Position numbers and translations under genes: made by a program. A stretch of 35,730 bases of DNA, taken from NCBI GenBank assembly GCA_002714805.1, contig PAYK01000010.1, positions 3,540 to 39,269 of the forward strand, written 5' to 3'. This document shows positions 1 to 7,437 of the stretch, one piece after another; position 1 is the first letter of the stretch; each line of letters begins with the position of its first letter. The DNA is from Flavobacteriales bacterium (GTDB lineage Bacteria; Bacteroidota; Bacteroidia; Flavobacteriales; UBA7312). Below the pieces are notes generated by a model that made no database searches, had not been told where the DNA came from, and was given only the letters and a program-made list of their open reading frames with translations.

Positions 1-1967
1 GCACTTTCTAATAGAGTAATAAACAAACCGCCATCAGCAACATCGTGAGCCGATTCGATATGATTACTTCGAATAAGTGTTTTTATTAAGTCTTGTAAGT
101 CATATTCCTTATCCAAATCAAAAGGTGGAGTTGAACTAGCTTTTATACCTTGATAAGATACTAAATATTCTGAACTGCTAATGTTATTGTGTGACTCTCC
201 TAACAAATATATTAAGTCGCTTTTGCCTTTGAAGTCTAAAGACATGATATGTTTTTTATCTTCAACTATTCCTAACATACCAATGGTTGGTGTAGGGAAA
301 ACTGGCACTTCATTACCATTAATAGCAGTTTGGTTGTAGAAACTTACATTTCCTCCAGTAACAGGGGTTTTGAATTTCAAACAAGCTTTGGACATTCCTT
401 TGATAGCACCTACAAACTGCCAATATACTTCTGGATTATATGGGTTGCCAAAGTTCAAACAGTTGGTAATTGCTGAAGGCACTCCACCAGAACAAATGAT
501 GTTTCTAGCAGCTTCGGCAACTGCCATAGCGCAGCCTTCTTCGGGATCAGCATTGACCATTCTAGCATTACAATCTACTGTCATAGCCAAAGCCTTATTA
601 GTACCTTTGACGTTAACAACACCAGCATCTTTAGGTGCGTTAGTACCCATATTTATGGTTCCTACCATAGAGTCATACTGCTCATAAACCCATTTTTTAG
701 AGGTTATATTAGGGTGGGTCGTTAAAAACTTAGCTACCTCAGCTAAATCTTTTGGTTGCTCTACTTGTTCAATAGAGAATTTTTTAAACTCTTGGTAGTA
801 AGCAGGTTCTGAATACTCTCTTTCATAAATGGGTGCACCACCACCTAATACTAAATCATCTGCCGGCACATCAGCTACCAATTCTCCGTGCATATAATAC
901 TTGAGTTTTCCGCCTTCGGTAACTTCACCGATTTGCTCACAACTTAAATCCCATTTATCATAAATCTCGTGAACGATGTGTTCCTTACCTTTTTCAACGA
1001 CGATGAGCATACGCTCTTGAGATTCAGAAAGTAAAATCTCCCAATCTTTCATATTTTCTTGTCGTGTAGGCACTTTATCTAAATGAATAATCATACCGTG
1101 TTTACCAGCAGCACTCATTTCAGATGTTGAGCAAGTGATACCGGCAGCACCCATATCCTGCATACCCACTATTGCATCGGTTTGCCCCAACTCTAATGTC
1201 GCTTCTAATAATAGCTTTTCTTGGAAGGGATCACCTACTTGTACTGCTGGTAGGTCGTTAGCAGAATCTTCAGTGATATCTTTGGAGGCAAAAGCCGCAC
1301 CATGAATACCGTCTTTTCCTGTTCTAGAACCCACAATATAGACAGGATTGCCAACACCAGATGATGTCGCCGAAATAAGACCGTCGGCTTTCATAATACC
1401 TGCTGAAAAAGCATTGACTAAGGGATTGGTATTGTAACATTCGTCAAAAAATACTTCTCCTCCAACAATGGGAATACCAAAAGCATTACCATAATCGCCA
1501 ATACCTTTAACTACACCCTTGACTAGCCATTTGGTACGTTCTAATTCTATGCTACCAAAACGCAATGAGTTTAATTGTGCAATAGGTCTTGCACCCATAG
1601 TAAAGATGTCTCTATTGATACCTCCTACACCAGTAGCTGCGCCTTGATATGGCTCTAAAGCTGAGGGGTGGTTATGACTTTCTATTTTAAATGCACAGGC
1701 TAAACCGTCTCCAATATCTACCAATCCCGCATTTTCTTCACCCGCTTTGACTAGCATATGAGGACCATCTTTAGGTAAGGTTTTGAGCCAAGTAATAGAA
1801 TTTTTGTAAGAGCAATGTTCCGACCACATGACCGAAAAGATACTCATCTCCGTAAAGTTAGGTGTTCTACCTAAAATAGATTTGATTTTATCAAATTCTT
1901 CAGGACGTAAACCGAGCTCTTGAGCTTGTTCTAAAGTGGCTAGTGTAGTGGTTGCTTGTGCAGACAT
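1..1967 (-). CDS. purL: Phosphoribosylformylglycinamidine synthase subunit PurL (3' end outside window)
   Basis: Reading the minus strand from the ATG at 1967 gives an open frame of 655 codons that runs off the left edge. PurL is the ATP-dependent synthetase subunit that makes formylglycinamidine ribonucleotide (FGAM) in purine synthesis; ammonia comes from the glutaminase PurQ. Visible signatures are MWSEHCSYKNS near residue 50, SHNHPSALEPYQGAATGVGGI near 100 and the duplicated AIR-synthase-like halves, the second with TGGNVSFYNQ. The N-terminus has no large extension and starts MSAQATTTLATLEQ, so this is the small PurL type (about 720-750 residues) that needs separate PurS and PurQ, not the 1300-residue fused form. 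Roughly 80-90 residues are missing beyond base 1. A promoter element lies just upstream at 1990-1997. Confidence 0.97.
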   Translation of the reverse strand, partial: MSAQATTTLATLEQAQELGLRPEEFDKIKSILGRTPNFTEMSIFSVMWSEHCSYKNSITWLKTLPKDGPHMLVKAGEENAGLVDIGDGLACAFKIESHNHPSALEPYQGAATGVGGINRDIFTMGARPIAQLNSLRFGSIELERTKWLVKGVVKGIGDYGNAFGIPIVGGEVFFDECYNTNPLVNAFSAGIMKADGLISATSSGVGNPVYIVGSRTGKDGIHGAAFASKDITEDSANDLPAVQVGDPFQEKLLLEATLELGQTDAIVGMQDMGAAGITCSTSEMSAAGKHGMIIHLDKVPTRQENMKDWEILLSESQERMLIVVEKGKEHIVHEIYDKWDLSCEQIGEVTEGGKLKYYMHGELVADVPADDLVLGGGAPIYEREYSEPAYYQEFKKFSIEQVEQPKDLAEVAKFLTTHPNITSKKWVYEQYDSMVGTINMGTNAPKDAGVVNVKGTNKALAMTVDCNARMVNADPEEGCAMAVAEAARNIICSGGVPSAITNCLNFGNPYNPEVYWQFVGAIKGMSKACLKFKTPVTGGNVSFYNQTAINGNEVPVFPTPTIGMLGIVEDKKHIMSLDFKGKSDLIYLLGESHNNISSSEYLVSYQGIKASSTPPFDLDKEYDLQDLIKTLIRSNHIESAHDVADGGLFITLLES

Positions 1968-1989
1968 ATTTTTGTTTTTACAGTATGGA

Positions 1990-1997
1990 CAAAAATA
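1990..1997 (-). promoter_or_regulatory. Putative -7 promoter element for purL
   Basis: The minus strand reads TATTTTTG, a full match to the Bacteroidota -7 consensus TAnnTTTG. It ends 22 nt before the purL ATG, giving a leader of roughly 18 nt. I see no clear TTG-type -33 box at the usual spacing, so the assignment rests on the -7 match and position alone. Confidence 0.5.
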
Positions 1998-2062
1998 AGT
2001 ATATCACTCATAAAAACGACTAAAAACAAATGGCTTTTTAAAAAGTTTTCAAGAATATCTGA

Positions 2063-3703
2063 CTAGCTTACAATATGACCATCTTTATCATACCATGTCG
2101 TATAGTTATCCTTATATAAACGCTCCACTTCATTTCGCTTTATCTTCATCGATGGCGTAAGGAGGTTGTTTTCTATAGTCCACTCTTTGTCCAGTACAAC
2201 AATTTTCTTCAAACGTTCGTGAGATTCAAACTTAGGGTTAACAATGTTTAATGTGGTTTCTAAACTACCATAGACATCTTCAACTGGTCTACTCTTACCA
2301 TATTCAGAAAGTGTGATTAAGGCAATAGGCTGAGGCAATCCTGTTCCGACTACACAGACTTGTTCTATATTTTTGTTGGCAGACAACTTCATCTCAATAG
2401 GTGCTGGAGCAACGTATTTAGCTTTTGAAGTTTTGAATAAATCTTTAACTCTACCTGTTATCTTCAAATAGCCTTCAGCGTCTATATGACCTTCATCACC
2501 CGTATGCAACCAACCGTCTTTGATAGTATCTTGAGTTTGCTTATCCTCTTTGTAATATCCGTCCATCAAAGCGACGTGCTTAATCAAGATTTCATTATCT
2601 TCACTTAACTTCACTTCACAATGGGGCAAAGCTTTACCAACATAGCCAAACTTAATACCATCGTTGAGTGTAACGTGAGAATAACAGCAATTTTCTGTCA
2701 TCGCATAAGCCTCTTGTATTGGAATACTTAAACGCTCAAACCACTTGAGTGTAGATACTGGCGTAGGTGCTGCTCCTGTAAAAATATTTCTAGCTTCCTG
2801 CAGTCCTAAACCAGACTTTATCTTTTTCTTAATTAGTGATGAAACCAAAGGAATAGACAGTAAAACGTTTAACTTTTTCTGTGGCAATTTGCCCAATATT
2901 CCTTGTTGGAATTTAGTCCATATTCGAGGCACTCCTAAAAATGCTGTTGGCTTGGTATCGGCTAAATTTTGTGCAAAAGTGTCCAAGCTCTCGGCAAAAG
3001 AAACCATACCACCAGAATACAAACTTCCCATTTCTACTAACAAACGCTCAGCTATGTGACATAAGGGTAAGTATGAGAAGAAACGCTCTTCTGTTGCCAA
3101 TCCTAAAAGCGGCACGGCATTAGAAGTTGCAAAAGAAAAGTTATAAAACTTATGCATAACCCCTTTTGGCATGCCAGTAGTACCTGAAGTATAAATGATG
3201 GTAGCCAATTCGTTGGGCTCTCGAACAACATTCTCGGTCATAGGCTCGACATCTTTTATCAAATCGTCCCAAACAGGATAACCCTCTTCACTATAAAAAG
3301 GAAAGGCTATACAAGGTAAATCTTCAGGAACACCGGGGCGCATACTTTCAAAATCGTCTAACTTACCCACGAATAACAATTTGGCCTCACTGTGCTCTAA
3401 AATTTGTGTGATACTCTCTGCTTTTAGATTGGGATACAAAGGCACCGAAACGTGTCCAGCCATCATAATAGCTAAATCGGAAATAATCCAATGGGCACAA
3501 TTTTTAGATAGAGTAGCTATTTTACTGTTGGCAGGAAAATCCAAAGATTTTAAATAAGCCGCCATCTTTCTGATTTCTGTAGCAGTTTCCGACCATGTCC
3601 AATGGTGCCATTCGCCATTAATGGGTTGGCGCATATATAATTTGTTGGGCGTTTCTTTCTCCCAATGGTAAAACATCTCTAGTGGTGACTTATACTCTTG
3701 CAT
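2063..3703 (-). CDS. Long-chain acyl-CoA synthetase (AMP-forming, FadD/FAA-like)
   Basis: A 546-residue ANL-superfamily adenylating enzyme, expected to activate free fatty acids to acyl-CoA via an acyl-adenylate. The phosphate-binding loop YTSGTTGMPKG is at residues 171-181. YAMTENC follows as the A5 motif, then GWLHTGDEG (A7), GRVKDLFKTSKAKYVAP (A8) and a C-terminal PSMKIKR carrying the usual catalytic lysine. Length and the LFKTS form of A8 fit the long-chain group found widely in Bacteroidota, rather than acetyl-CoA synthetase. It has no signal peptide and should be cytoplasmic or peripheral to the membrane. It lies between two purine genes on the same strand, but gaps of 95 and 281 bp and its own promoter at 3726-3758 suggest it is transcribed alone. 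The fatty-acid chain length cannot be read from the sequence. Confidence 0.93.
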   Translation of the reverse strand: MQEYKSPLEMFYHWEKETPNKLYMRQPINGEWHHWTWSETATEIRKMAAYLKSLDFPANSKIATLSKNCAHWIISDLAIMMAGHVSVPLYPNLKAESITQILEHSEAKLLFVGKLDDFESMRPGVPEDLPCIAFPFYSEEGYPVWDDLIKDVEPMTENVVREPNELATIIYTSGTTGMPKGVMHKFYNFSFATSNAVPLLGLATEERFFSYLPLCHIAERLLVEMGSLYSGGMVSFAESLDTFAQNLADTKPTAFLGVPRIWTKFQQGILGKLPQKKLNVLLSIPLVSSLIKKKIKSGLGLQEARNIFTGAAPTPVSTLKWFERLSIPIQEAYAMTENCCYSHVTLNDGIKFGYVGKALPHCEVKLSEDNEILIKHVALMDGYYKEDKQTQDTIKDGWLHTGDEGHIDAEGYLKITGRVKDLFKTSKAKYVAPAPIEMKLSANKNIEQVCVVGTGLPQPIALITLSEYGKSRPVEDVYGSLETTLNIVNPKFESHERLKKIVVLDKEWTIENNLLTPSMKIKRNEVERLYKDNYTTWYDKDGHIVS

Positions 3704-3725
3704 AGGAACTTGTATTTAATGGCTT

Positions 3726-3758
3726 CAAATATAAACTTTTTACAAAACCAATTTCAAA
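3726..3758 (-). promoter_or_regulatory. Promoter of the acyl-CoA synthetase gene
   Basis: On the minus strand a TTTG box (3755-3758) is followed after 21 nt by TATATTTG (3726-3733), close to the Bacteroidota consensus spacing of a -33 TTTG and a -7 TAnnTTTG. The -7 element ends 22 nt before the ATG at 3703. It is the best-formed promoter pair in the window. Confidence 0.6.
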
Positions 3759-3859
3759 GCCGCATTTATTTCTGTCCATGTATTGCCTTCAACAAAAGCA
3801 GATTGAAAAAAAAGAGAGCAATATAATATTATGAATCCAACAATAAGTAAGATTTTCAT
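3740..3859 (-). CDS. Possible 39-residue membrane peptide
   Basis: A minus-strand frame from ATG at 3859 to TAA ending at 3740 encodes MKILLIVGFIILYCSLFFQ and a short tail with GNTWTEINAAL. The first 20 or so residues are strongly hydrophobic, like a signal anchor or a very short secreted peptide. A TAAATTTG element at 3876-3883 sits just upstream, and the purE terminator (3928-3960) separates it from purE, so it could be a stand-alone gene. Against it, the 3' end overlaps the promoter of the acyl-CoA synthetase gene, and a 40-codon frame can arise by chance in AT-rich DNA. I recognise no family. Confidence 0.3.
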   Translation of the reverse strand: MKILLIVGFIILYCSLFFQSAFVEGNTWTEINAALKLVL

Positions 3860-3875
3860 AAAATAGGATTGAATT

Positions 3876-3883
3876 CAAATTTA
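3876..3883 (-). promoter_or_regulatory. TAAATTTG -7-like element
   Basis: The minus strand reads TAAATTTG, a full match to TAnnTTTG, 17 nt ahead of the small frame starting at 3859. No -33 partner is obvious. It matters mainly as support for transcription of that small frame or for a second start upstream of the acyl-CoA synthetase gene. Confidence 0.35.
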
Positions 3884-3927
3884 GTAATCTATTTAATAAA
3901 TACTCACGCATTACTCAAAATTTTCAT

Positions 3928-3960
3928 AAAAAAAGGGCTCAAGAACTTAATCTTGAACCC
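3928..3960 (-). terminator. Rho-independent terminator downstream of purE
   Basis: On the minus strand a 10-bp stem GGGTTCAAGA / TCTTGAGCCC (one T-G wobble), with a 6-nt loop, is followed directly by seven T. It begins 25 nt after the purE stop codon and is orientated to end the purE transcript. On the plus strand the same stem has a C-A mismatch and is not followed by a comparable T run, so it is directional. Confidence 0.85.
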
Positions 3961-3984
3961 ACATTAAATTGTAATCTAGTGTAA

Positions 3985-4497
3985 CTACTGCACTCTGAAG
4001 TCAAATTTTTCGCTAGCCAAATCTTGGTTGGCTTTAACGATTTTTTGCTTCATGTTCATCTTAAACTCAACCATTCTTGAGTGTAGAGCATCATCAGAAG
4101 TTGACAAAATTTGTCCTGCTAAGATACCAGCATTGTAGGCTGCATCTAGTCCTACAGTTGCAACTGGAATACCAGGAGGCATTTGTAAGATAGATAATAT
4201 ACTATCCCAACCGTCAATGGATATAGATGAACGACAAGGAACACCAATAACTGGCACTGTAGCAAAGGCTGCTACTACCCCTGGCAAATGAGCCGCGCCG
4301 CCTGCACCGGCAATAATAACTTTAATGCCACGTGCTTGAGCATTAGTGGCAAACTCCTCCACCTTCTCAGGCACACGGTGTGCTGACAAGGCATTAATCT
4401 CAAAAGGAATTTGCATACTGTTTAAAAAATCTGCGGCTTTGCGCATTACGGGCATATCCGATGTACTACCCATTATTATACTTACTACTGCTTTCAT
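3985..4497 (-). CDS. purE: N5-carboxyaminoimidazole ribonucleotide mutase (class I PurE)
   Basis: A 170-residue protein of normal class I PurE size. It converts N5-CAIR to CAIR in de novo purine synthesis; PurK, which makes the substrate, is not in this window. The N-terminal GSTSDMPVM loop (residues 10-18), the SAHRVPEKV segment around residue 40 and the AGGAAHLPGVVAA motif are all intact. These form the nucleotide and carboxylate site, including the conserved histidine of SAHR. It is transcribed divergently from hpt across a 149-bp gap containing a palindrome (4602-4616), and ends at a clear terminator. The start at 4497 directly precedes the canonical beta strand, so no upstream start is needed. 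Confidence 0.97.
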   Translation of the reverse strand: MKAVVSIIMGSTSDMPVMRKAADFLNSMQIPFEINALSAHRVPEKVEEFATNAQARGIKVIIAGAGGAAHLPGVVAAFATVPVIGVPCRSSISIDGWDSILSILQMPPGIPVATVGLDAAYNAGILAGQILSTSDDALHSRMVEFKMNMKQKIVKANQDLASEKFDFRVQ

Positions 4498-4523
4498 TGT
4501 ATTTTGTTACTAAATTAATCTTG

Positions 4524-4531
4524 CGAATTTA
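4524..4531 (-). promoter_or_regulatory. Putative -7 element for purE
   Basis: The minus strand reads TAAATTCG, one mismatch from TAnnTTTG. It ends 26 nt before the purE ATG. The divergent hpt gene has the identical octamer at a similar place (4626-4633). Confidence 0.4.
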
Positions 4532-4601
4532 AAAAAAAGAGAGAATATATTTATAAAAAAGAAATTAAGATTAAGTTTAATCACGTAAGCAAATATGAAT
4601 T

Positions 4602-4616
4602 GCCCTATATTAGGGC
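4602..4616. promoter_or_regulatory. Candidate operator: GCCCTA-TAT-TAGGGC palindrome
   Basis: A 15-bp inverted repeat with perfect 6-bp arms and a 3-nt centre lies in the purE/hpt divergent intergenic region. It sits 9 nt upstream of the putative hpt -7 element, between the -33 and -7 positions, where a repressor would block initiation. Its GC content stands out from the very AT-rich surroundings. It has no following T run and so is not a terminator. Which protein would bind it is unknown. Confidence 0.4.
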
Positions 4617-4625
4617 TAATTATTG

Positions 4626-4633
4626 TAAATTCG
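4626..4633 (+). promoter_or_regulatory. Putative -7 element for hpt and the downstream gene run
   Basis: The plus strand reads TAAATTCG, one mismatch from the Bacteroidota -7 consensus, ending 13 nt before the hpt ATG at 4647. The predicted transcript start falls in a second small palindrome, CAAATATTTG (4635-4644), immediately ahead of the start codon. This would serve the whole coupled run of genes down to aroA. Confidence 0.45.
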
Positions 4634-4646
4634 CCAAATATTTGCA

Positions 4647-5177
4647 ATGGTACAACTACACGATAAAACCTTTGAACCTTACCTTTCGGAATTTGAAATT
4701 CGAGAAATTGTAAAGGATATGGCTTATAAAATGGGAGTTTTAAAAAATGAAAAGCCCCTATTTATTATCATTTTGAAAGGTTCTTTTATTTTCGCTTCTG
4801 ACTTAGTGAAAGCCCTCGATTTTGATGTCGAGCTATGTTTTATGCAGCTCAATTCTTATGATGGAACAAAAAGCAGTGGCAAAATCAAAGAAATTATGGG
4901 AATTTCTAAGCAAATTAAAGATCGAACATTGGTAGTTGTAGAAGATATAATAGATACTGGAAATACATTAGAATATCTCAACCAACACCTATTGGCTGAA
5001 CAACCAAAAAAAATATATTACTCTAGTTTATTACTTAAAGCTAGTGTTTACAAAAAAACTATACCTATTGACTTTGTAGGAAAAGAAATAACCAACGAAT
5101 TTGTAGTAGGATATGGATTAGATTATAAAGAATTAGGTAGGACTTTAACACAAATTTATAAACTCAAAATCTCATAA
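4647..5177 (+). CDS. hpt: Hypoxanthine phosphoribosyltransferase
   Basis: A 176-residue type I phosphoribosyltransferase that salvages hypoxanthine (and often guanine) to the nucleotide using PRPP. The PRPP-binding signature LVVVEDIIDTGNTL is at residues 95-108, with the paired acidic residues of the family. LKGSFIFASDL near residue 44 is the usual flexible-loop/substrate segment, and the C-terminal FVGKEI and VVGYGLDYKE match the purine-contacting region. It is the first gene of a nine-gene run and is followed after one base by adk, a natural pairing of purine salvage with adenylate kinase. It diverges from purE, so salvage and de novo genes share one regulatory region. Confidence 0.96.
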   Translation: MVQLHDKTFEPYLSEFEIREIVKDMAYKMGVLKNEKPLFIIILKGSFIFASDLVKALDFDVELCFMQLNSYDGTKSSGKIKEIMGISKQIKDRTLVVVEDIIDTGNTLEYLNQHLLAEQPKKIYYSSLLLKASVYKKTIPIDFVGKEITNEFVVGYGLDYKELGRTLTQIYKLKIS

Positions 5178-5178
5178 T

Positions 5179-5754
5179 ATGCTTAATATCGTAATATTTG
5201 GACCTCCAGGTGCAGGAAAAGGTACACAATCTCAGTTACTTATAGACCAATTTAACTTGATACATCTATCTACCGGGGATATTCTAAGAGGTGAAATTGC
5301 TCAAGGCACTGAACTTGGCATAAAAGCCAAAAGTATTATGGATAGAGGCGATCTCGTTCCTGACGAAGTAGTAATTGGAATGATACGATCTATCTTGGAA
5401 AAAAATCCGAATGCCAAAGGCTTTATCTTCGATGGCTTTCCCAGAACTACTGTTCAAGCCGAATCTTTAGATCAAATGTTAAACGAACTTAATACTTCAA
5501 TTTCTACCATGCTATCATTAGACGTAGACGTCGATGAGCTGACCAAAAGACTATTAGAACGCGGCAAAAGTAGTGGTCGAGCAGACGATGCTAATGAATC
5601 TATCATAAGAAATCGTATTAAAGAATATAACAAAAAAACTGCGCCGTTAAAAAAGTTTTATGCTAAACAAAATAAATTGCAATCCATTACAGGTGTAGGA
5701 AGTGTTGACTCAATTTATACTAAAATTTGTGAAGCTATAGACCAAATCAAATGA
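5179..5754 (+). CDS. adk: Adenylate kinase (short form)
   Basis: Adenylate kinase interconverts ATP + AMP and 2 ADP. The 191-residue protein has the P-loop GPPGAGKGT at residues 8-16, an AMP-binding LSTGDILR segment near residue 31 and DGFPRT near residue 85. The LID region ([14 protein letters not shown]) is short and has no zinc-binding cysteines, which makes this the short-LID type and explains the length below the roughly 215 residues of long-LID enzymes. The start follows the hpt stop by one base, and its stop overlaps the obg start in ATGA. The full set of catalytic arginines appears present (FPRT, RGKSSGR, RNRI). Confidence 0.96.
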   Translation: MLNIVIFGPPGAGKGTQSQLLIDQFNLIHLSTGDILRGEIAQGTELGIKAKSIMDRGDLVPDEVVIGMIRSILEKNPNAKGFIFDGFPRTTVQAESLDQMLNELNTSISTMLSLDVDVDELTKRLLERGKSSGRADDANESIIRNRIKEYNKKTAPLKKFYAKQNKLQSITGVGSVDSIYTKICEAIDQIK

Positions 5755-6749
5755 AAGTTAAAAATTCCAACTTTGTCGATTATGTCAAAATATTTTGCCG
5801 TTCAGGCAAAGGTGGAGCGGGCTCTGCCCACTTTTTAAGAGATAGAAATACTGCTAAAGGTGGACCTGATGGTGGTGACGGTGGTCGTGGAGGTCAAATT
5901 ATCATTAAAGGTAATGACCAAATGTGGACATTACTTCATCTCAAATACCAAAAACATCTTTTTGCTGAACACGGCGGATCTGGAAGTGGCAACAAAAAAA
6001 TTGGTAAAGACGGACAAAGCAAAACCATACAAGTACCCTTAGGTACTGTGGCAAAAAATGCCGAAACAGGAGAAATCCTATTCGAAATTACAGAACATCA
6101 GGAGGAACAAATTTTGCTAGAAGGCGGTAAAGGTGGAAGGGGAAATGTACACTTTAAATCCCCTACCAACCAAACACCTCGTTATGCTCAACCCGGAATG
6201 GATAGTCTTGAAGGTTGGTTTATTCTCGAATTAAAAATACTTGCCGATATAGGCTTAGTCGGTTTTCCCAATGCTGGTAAATCCACACTTCTTTCCTTAG
6301 TGTCTGCAGCTAAGCCAGAGATTGCCAACTACGCCTTTACAACACTTGTGCCTAATTTGGGTATTGTCTCCTATCGTGATGAGCGTTCTTTTATAATGGC
6401 TGATATTCCCGGTATCATAGAAGGTGCTGCAGAAGGCAAAGGCTTAGGATTACGTTTTTTAAGACACATAGAAAGAAACTCAACTTTATTATTTCTTGTC
6501 CCTGCTGATAGTGATGACATCCTTAAAGAATACAATATCCTTCTAGGTGAATTAAAGAAGTATAATCCCCAACTTTTAGATAAAAACAGAATATTGGCTA
6601 TCAGTAAATCCGATATGCTAGACCAAGAACTAAAAGATGAAATAGCTCAGGATTTTCCTAAAGATATGATATGTCTTTTTATCTCGTCTGTTGCTCAGCA
6701 AGGACTAATGGAAATGAAAGATGCGATTTGGCAAAAATTGAATGAATAA
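5751..6749 (+). CDS. obg: GTPase Obg (ribosome assembly)
   Basis: A 332-residue Obg/CgtA GTPase, which acts in late 50S subunit assembly and stress control. Residues 1-160 form the glycine-rich Obg fold ([27 protein letters not shown]). The G domain follows with G1 GFPNAGKST (171-179), the switch TTLVPNLG, G3 DIPGIIEGA and G4 as SKSD in place of the common NKxD. It lacks the extra C-terminal domain of some orthologues, as is normal for short Obg proteins. The gene overlaps adk by four bases at its start, and its stop overlaps the next start as TAATG, so translation through adk-obg-PAP2 is probably coupled. Confidence 0.96.
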   Translation: MKVKNSNFVDYVKIFCRSGKGGAGSAHFLRDRNTAKGGPDGGDGGRGGQIIIKGNDQMWTLLHLKYQKHLFAEHGGSGSGNKKIGKDGQSKTIQVPLGTVAKNAETGEILFEITEHQEEQILLEGGKGGRGNVHFKSPTNQTPRYAQPGMDSLEGWFILELKILADIGLVGFPNAGKSTLLSLVSAAKPEIANYAFTTLVPNLGIVSYRDERSFIMADIPGIIEGAAEGKGLGLRFLRHIERNSTLLFLVPADSDDILKEYNILLGELKKYNPQLLDKNRILAISKSDMLDQELKDEIAQDFPKDMICLFISSVAQQGLMEMKDAIWQKLNE

Positions 6750-7288
6750 TGGAGTGGCTCATTGAATTAGATAAAAATTGTTTTCATCTGATAAATAATG
6801 CAGGGTCATCTACCTGGGATAATCTTATGCTTTTTGCTAGTCATAAATTGTCTTGGATACCTTTATACATTCTTTTAGTTTATTTAATCGTTAAGGAAAA
6901 GGGCAAAGAAAGTATTTGGATTTTAGTAAGCGTAGGTTTAGTTATTGCTAGTTGCGATCTTGGCAGTGTACATCTTTTTAAAAATACTTTTCAGCGTTTG
7001 CGACCTTGTCATTTTCTAGATGAAGTACGACTAGTCTCTGAAAGATGTGGTGGACAATATGGTTTTATTTCTTCTCACTCTTCTAATGTTTTTGGCTTAG
7101 CCTTAGTTGTCAGTAAACTTATTAATAAGAAGTTTTTATTTATAGGCTTATTTATTTGGGCGGCTTTAGTTTCATTCTCCAGAGTATATCTTGGAGTTCA
7201 CTATCCATTGGATATTTTAGGTGGTATGTTATGGGGAACTATTGTTGCTTTAATTATCATATCTCTTCATAAAAAATTTAGGAAATGA
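6749..7288 (+). CDS. PAP2-family membrane phosphatase
   Basis: A 179-residue integral membrane protein of the type 2 phosphatidic-acid phosphatase superfamily, which removes phosphate from lipid substrates such as undecaprenyl pyrophosphate or phosphatidate. The three family motifs are complete: K78 to R85-P86 (KNTFQRLRP), the SSHSS motif with H110, and SRVYLGVHYPLD with R145, H151 and D155. Hydrophobic segments near residues 36-48, 56-70, 112-122, 128-142 and 157-172 fit a polytopic protein with the active site on the outer face. The gene overlaps obg by one base and the following 50-residue gene by four. The lipid substrate cannot be told; C55-PP recycling is an inference. Confidence 0.9.
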   Translation: MEWLIELDKNCFHLINNAGSSTWDNLMLFASHKLSWIPLYILLVYLIVKEKGKESIWILVSVGLVIASCDLGSVHLFKNTFQRLRPCHFLDEVRLVSERCGGQYGFISSHSSNVFGLALVVSKLINKKFLFIGLFIWAALVSFSRVYLGVHYPLDILGGMLWGTIVALIIISLHKKFRK

Positions 7289-7437
7289 AACAGTTTAATT
7301 GGATATGGTTTATTTGGCTTCTTCTAGTCATCGTATGGAATTACATATGGGCAGATGTACCACCTATTGCCGATGTGATTGTTGCTATTTTTCTTTCTAT
7401 TTTAGCATATCAATTTAATTTTAAACTTAAAAAGTGA
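7285..7437 (+). CDS. Small 50-residue membrane protein
   Basis: This frame starts at an ATG overlapping the PAP2 stop (ATGA) and ends in a TGA overlapping the GTG start of pafA. It encodes MKQFNWIWFIWLLLVIVWNYIW, then a short polar turn (ADVPPIAD) and a second hydrophobic stretch VIVAIFLSILAYQF, ending in a basic tail KLKK. That predicts two membrane helices in a hairpin with a positively charged C-terminus. Overlap with both neighbours at 4-base junctions, within an uninterrupted run of same-strand genes, is strong positional evidence that it is translated. I recognise no family; a partner role for PAP2 is only a guess from position. Confidence 0.75.
   Translation: MKQFNWIWFIWLLLVIVWNYIWADVPPIADVIVAIFLSILAYQFNFKLKK

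Noticed and set aside
370-687. 105-codon plus-strand frame at the left end
   Set aside because: It is wholly antisense to purL, whose minus-strand translation matches the family throughout; no independent support.
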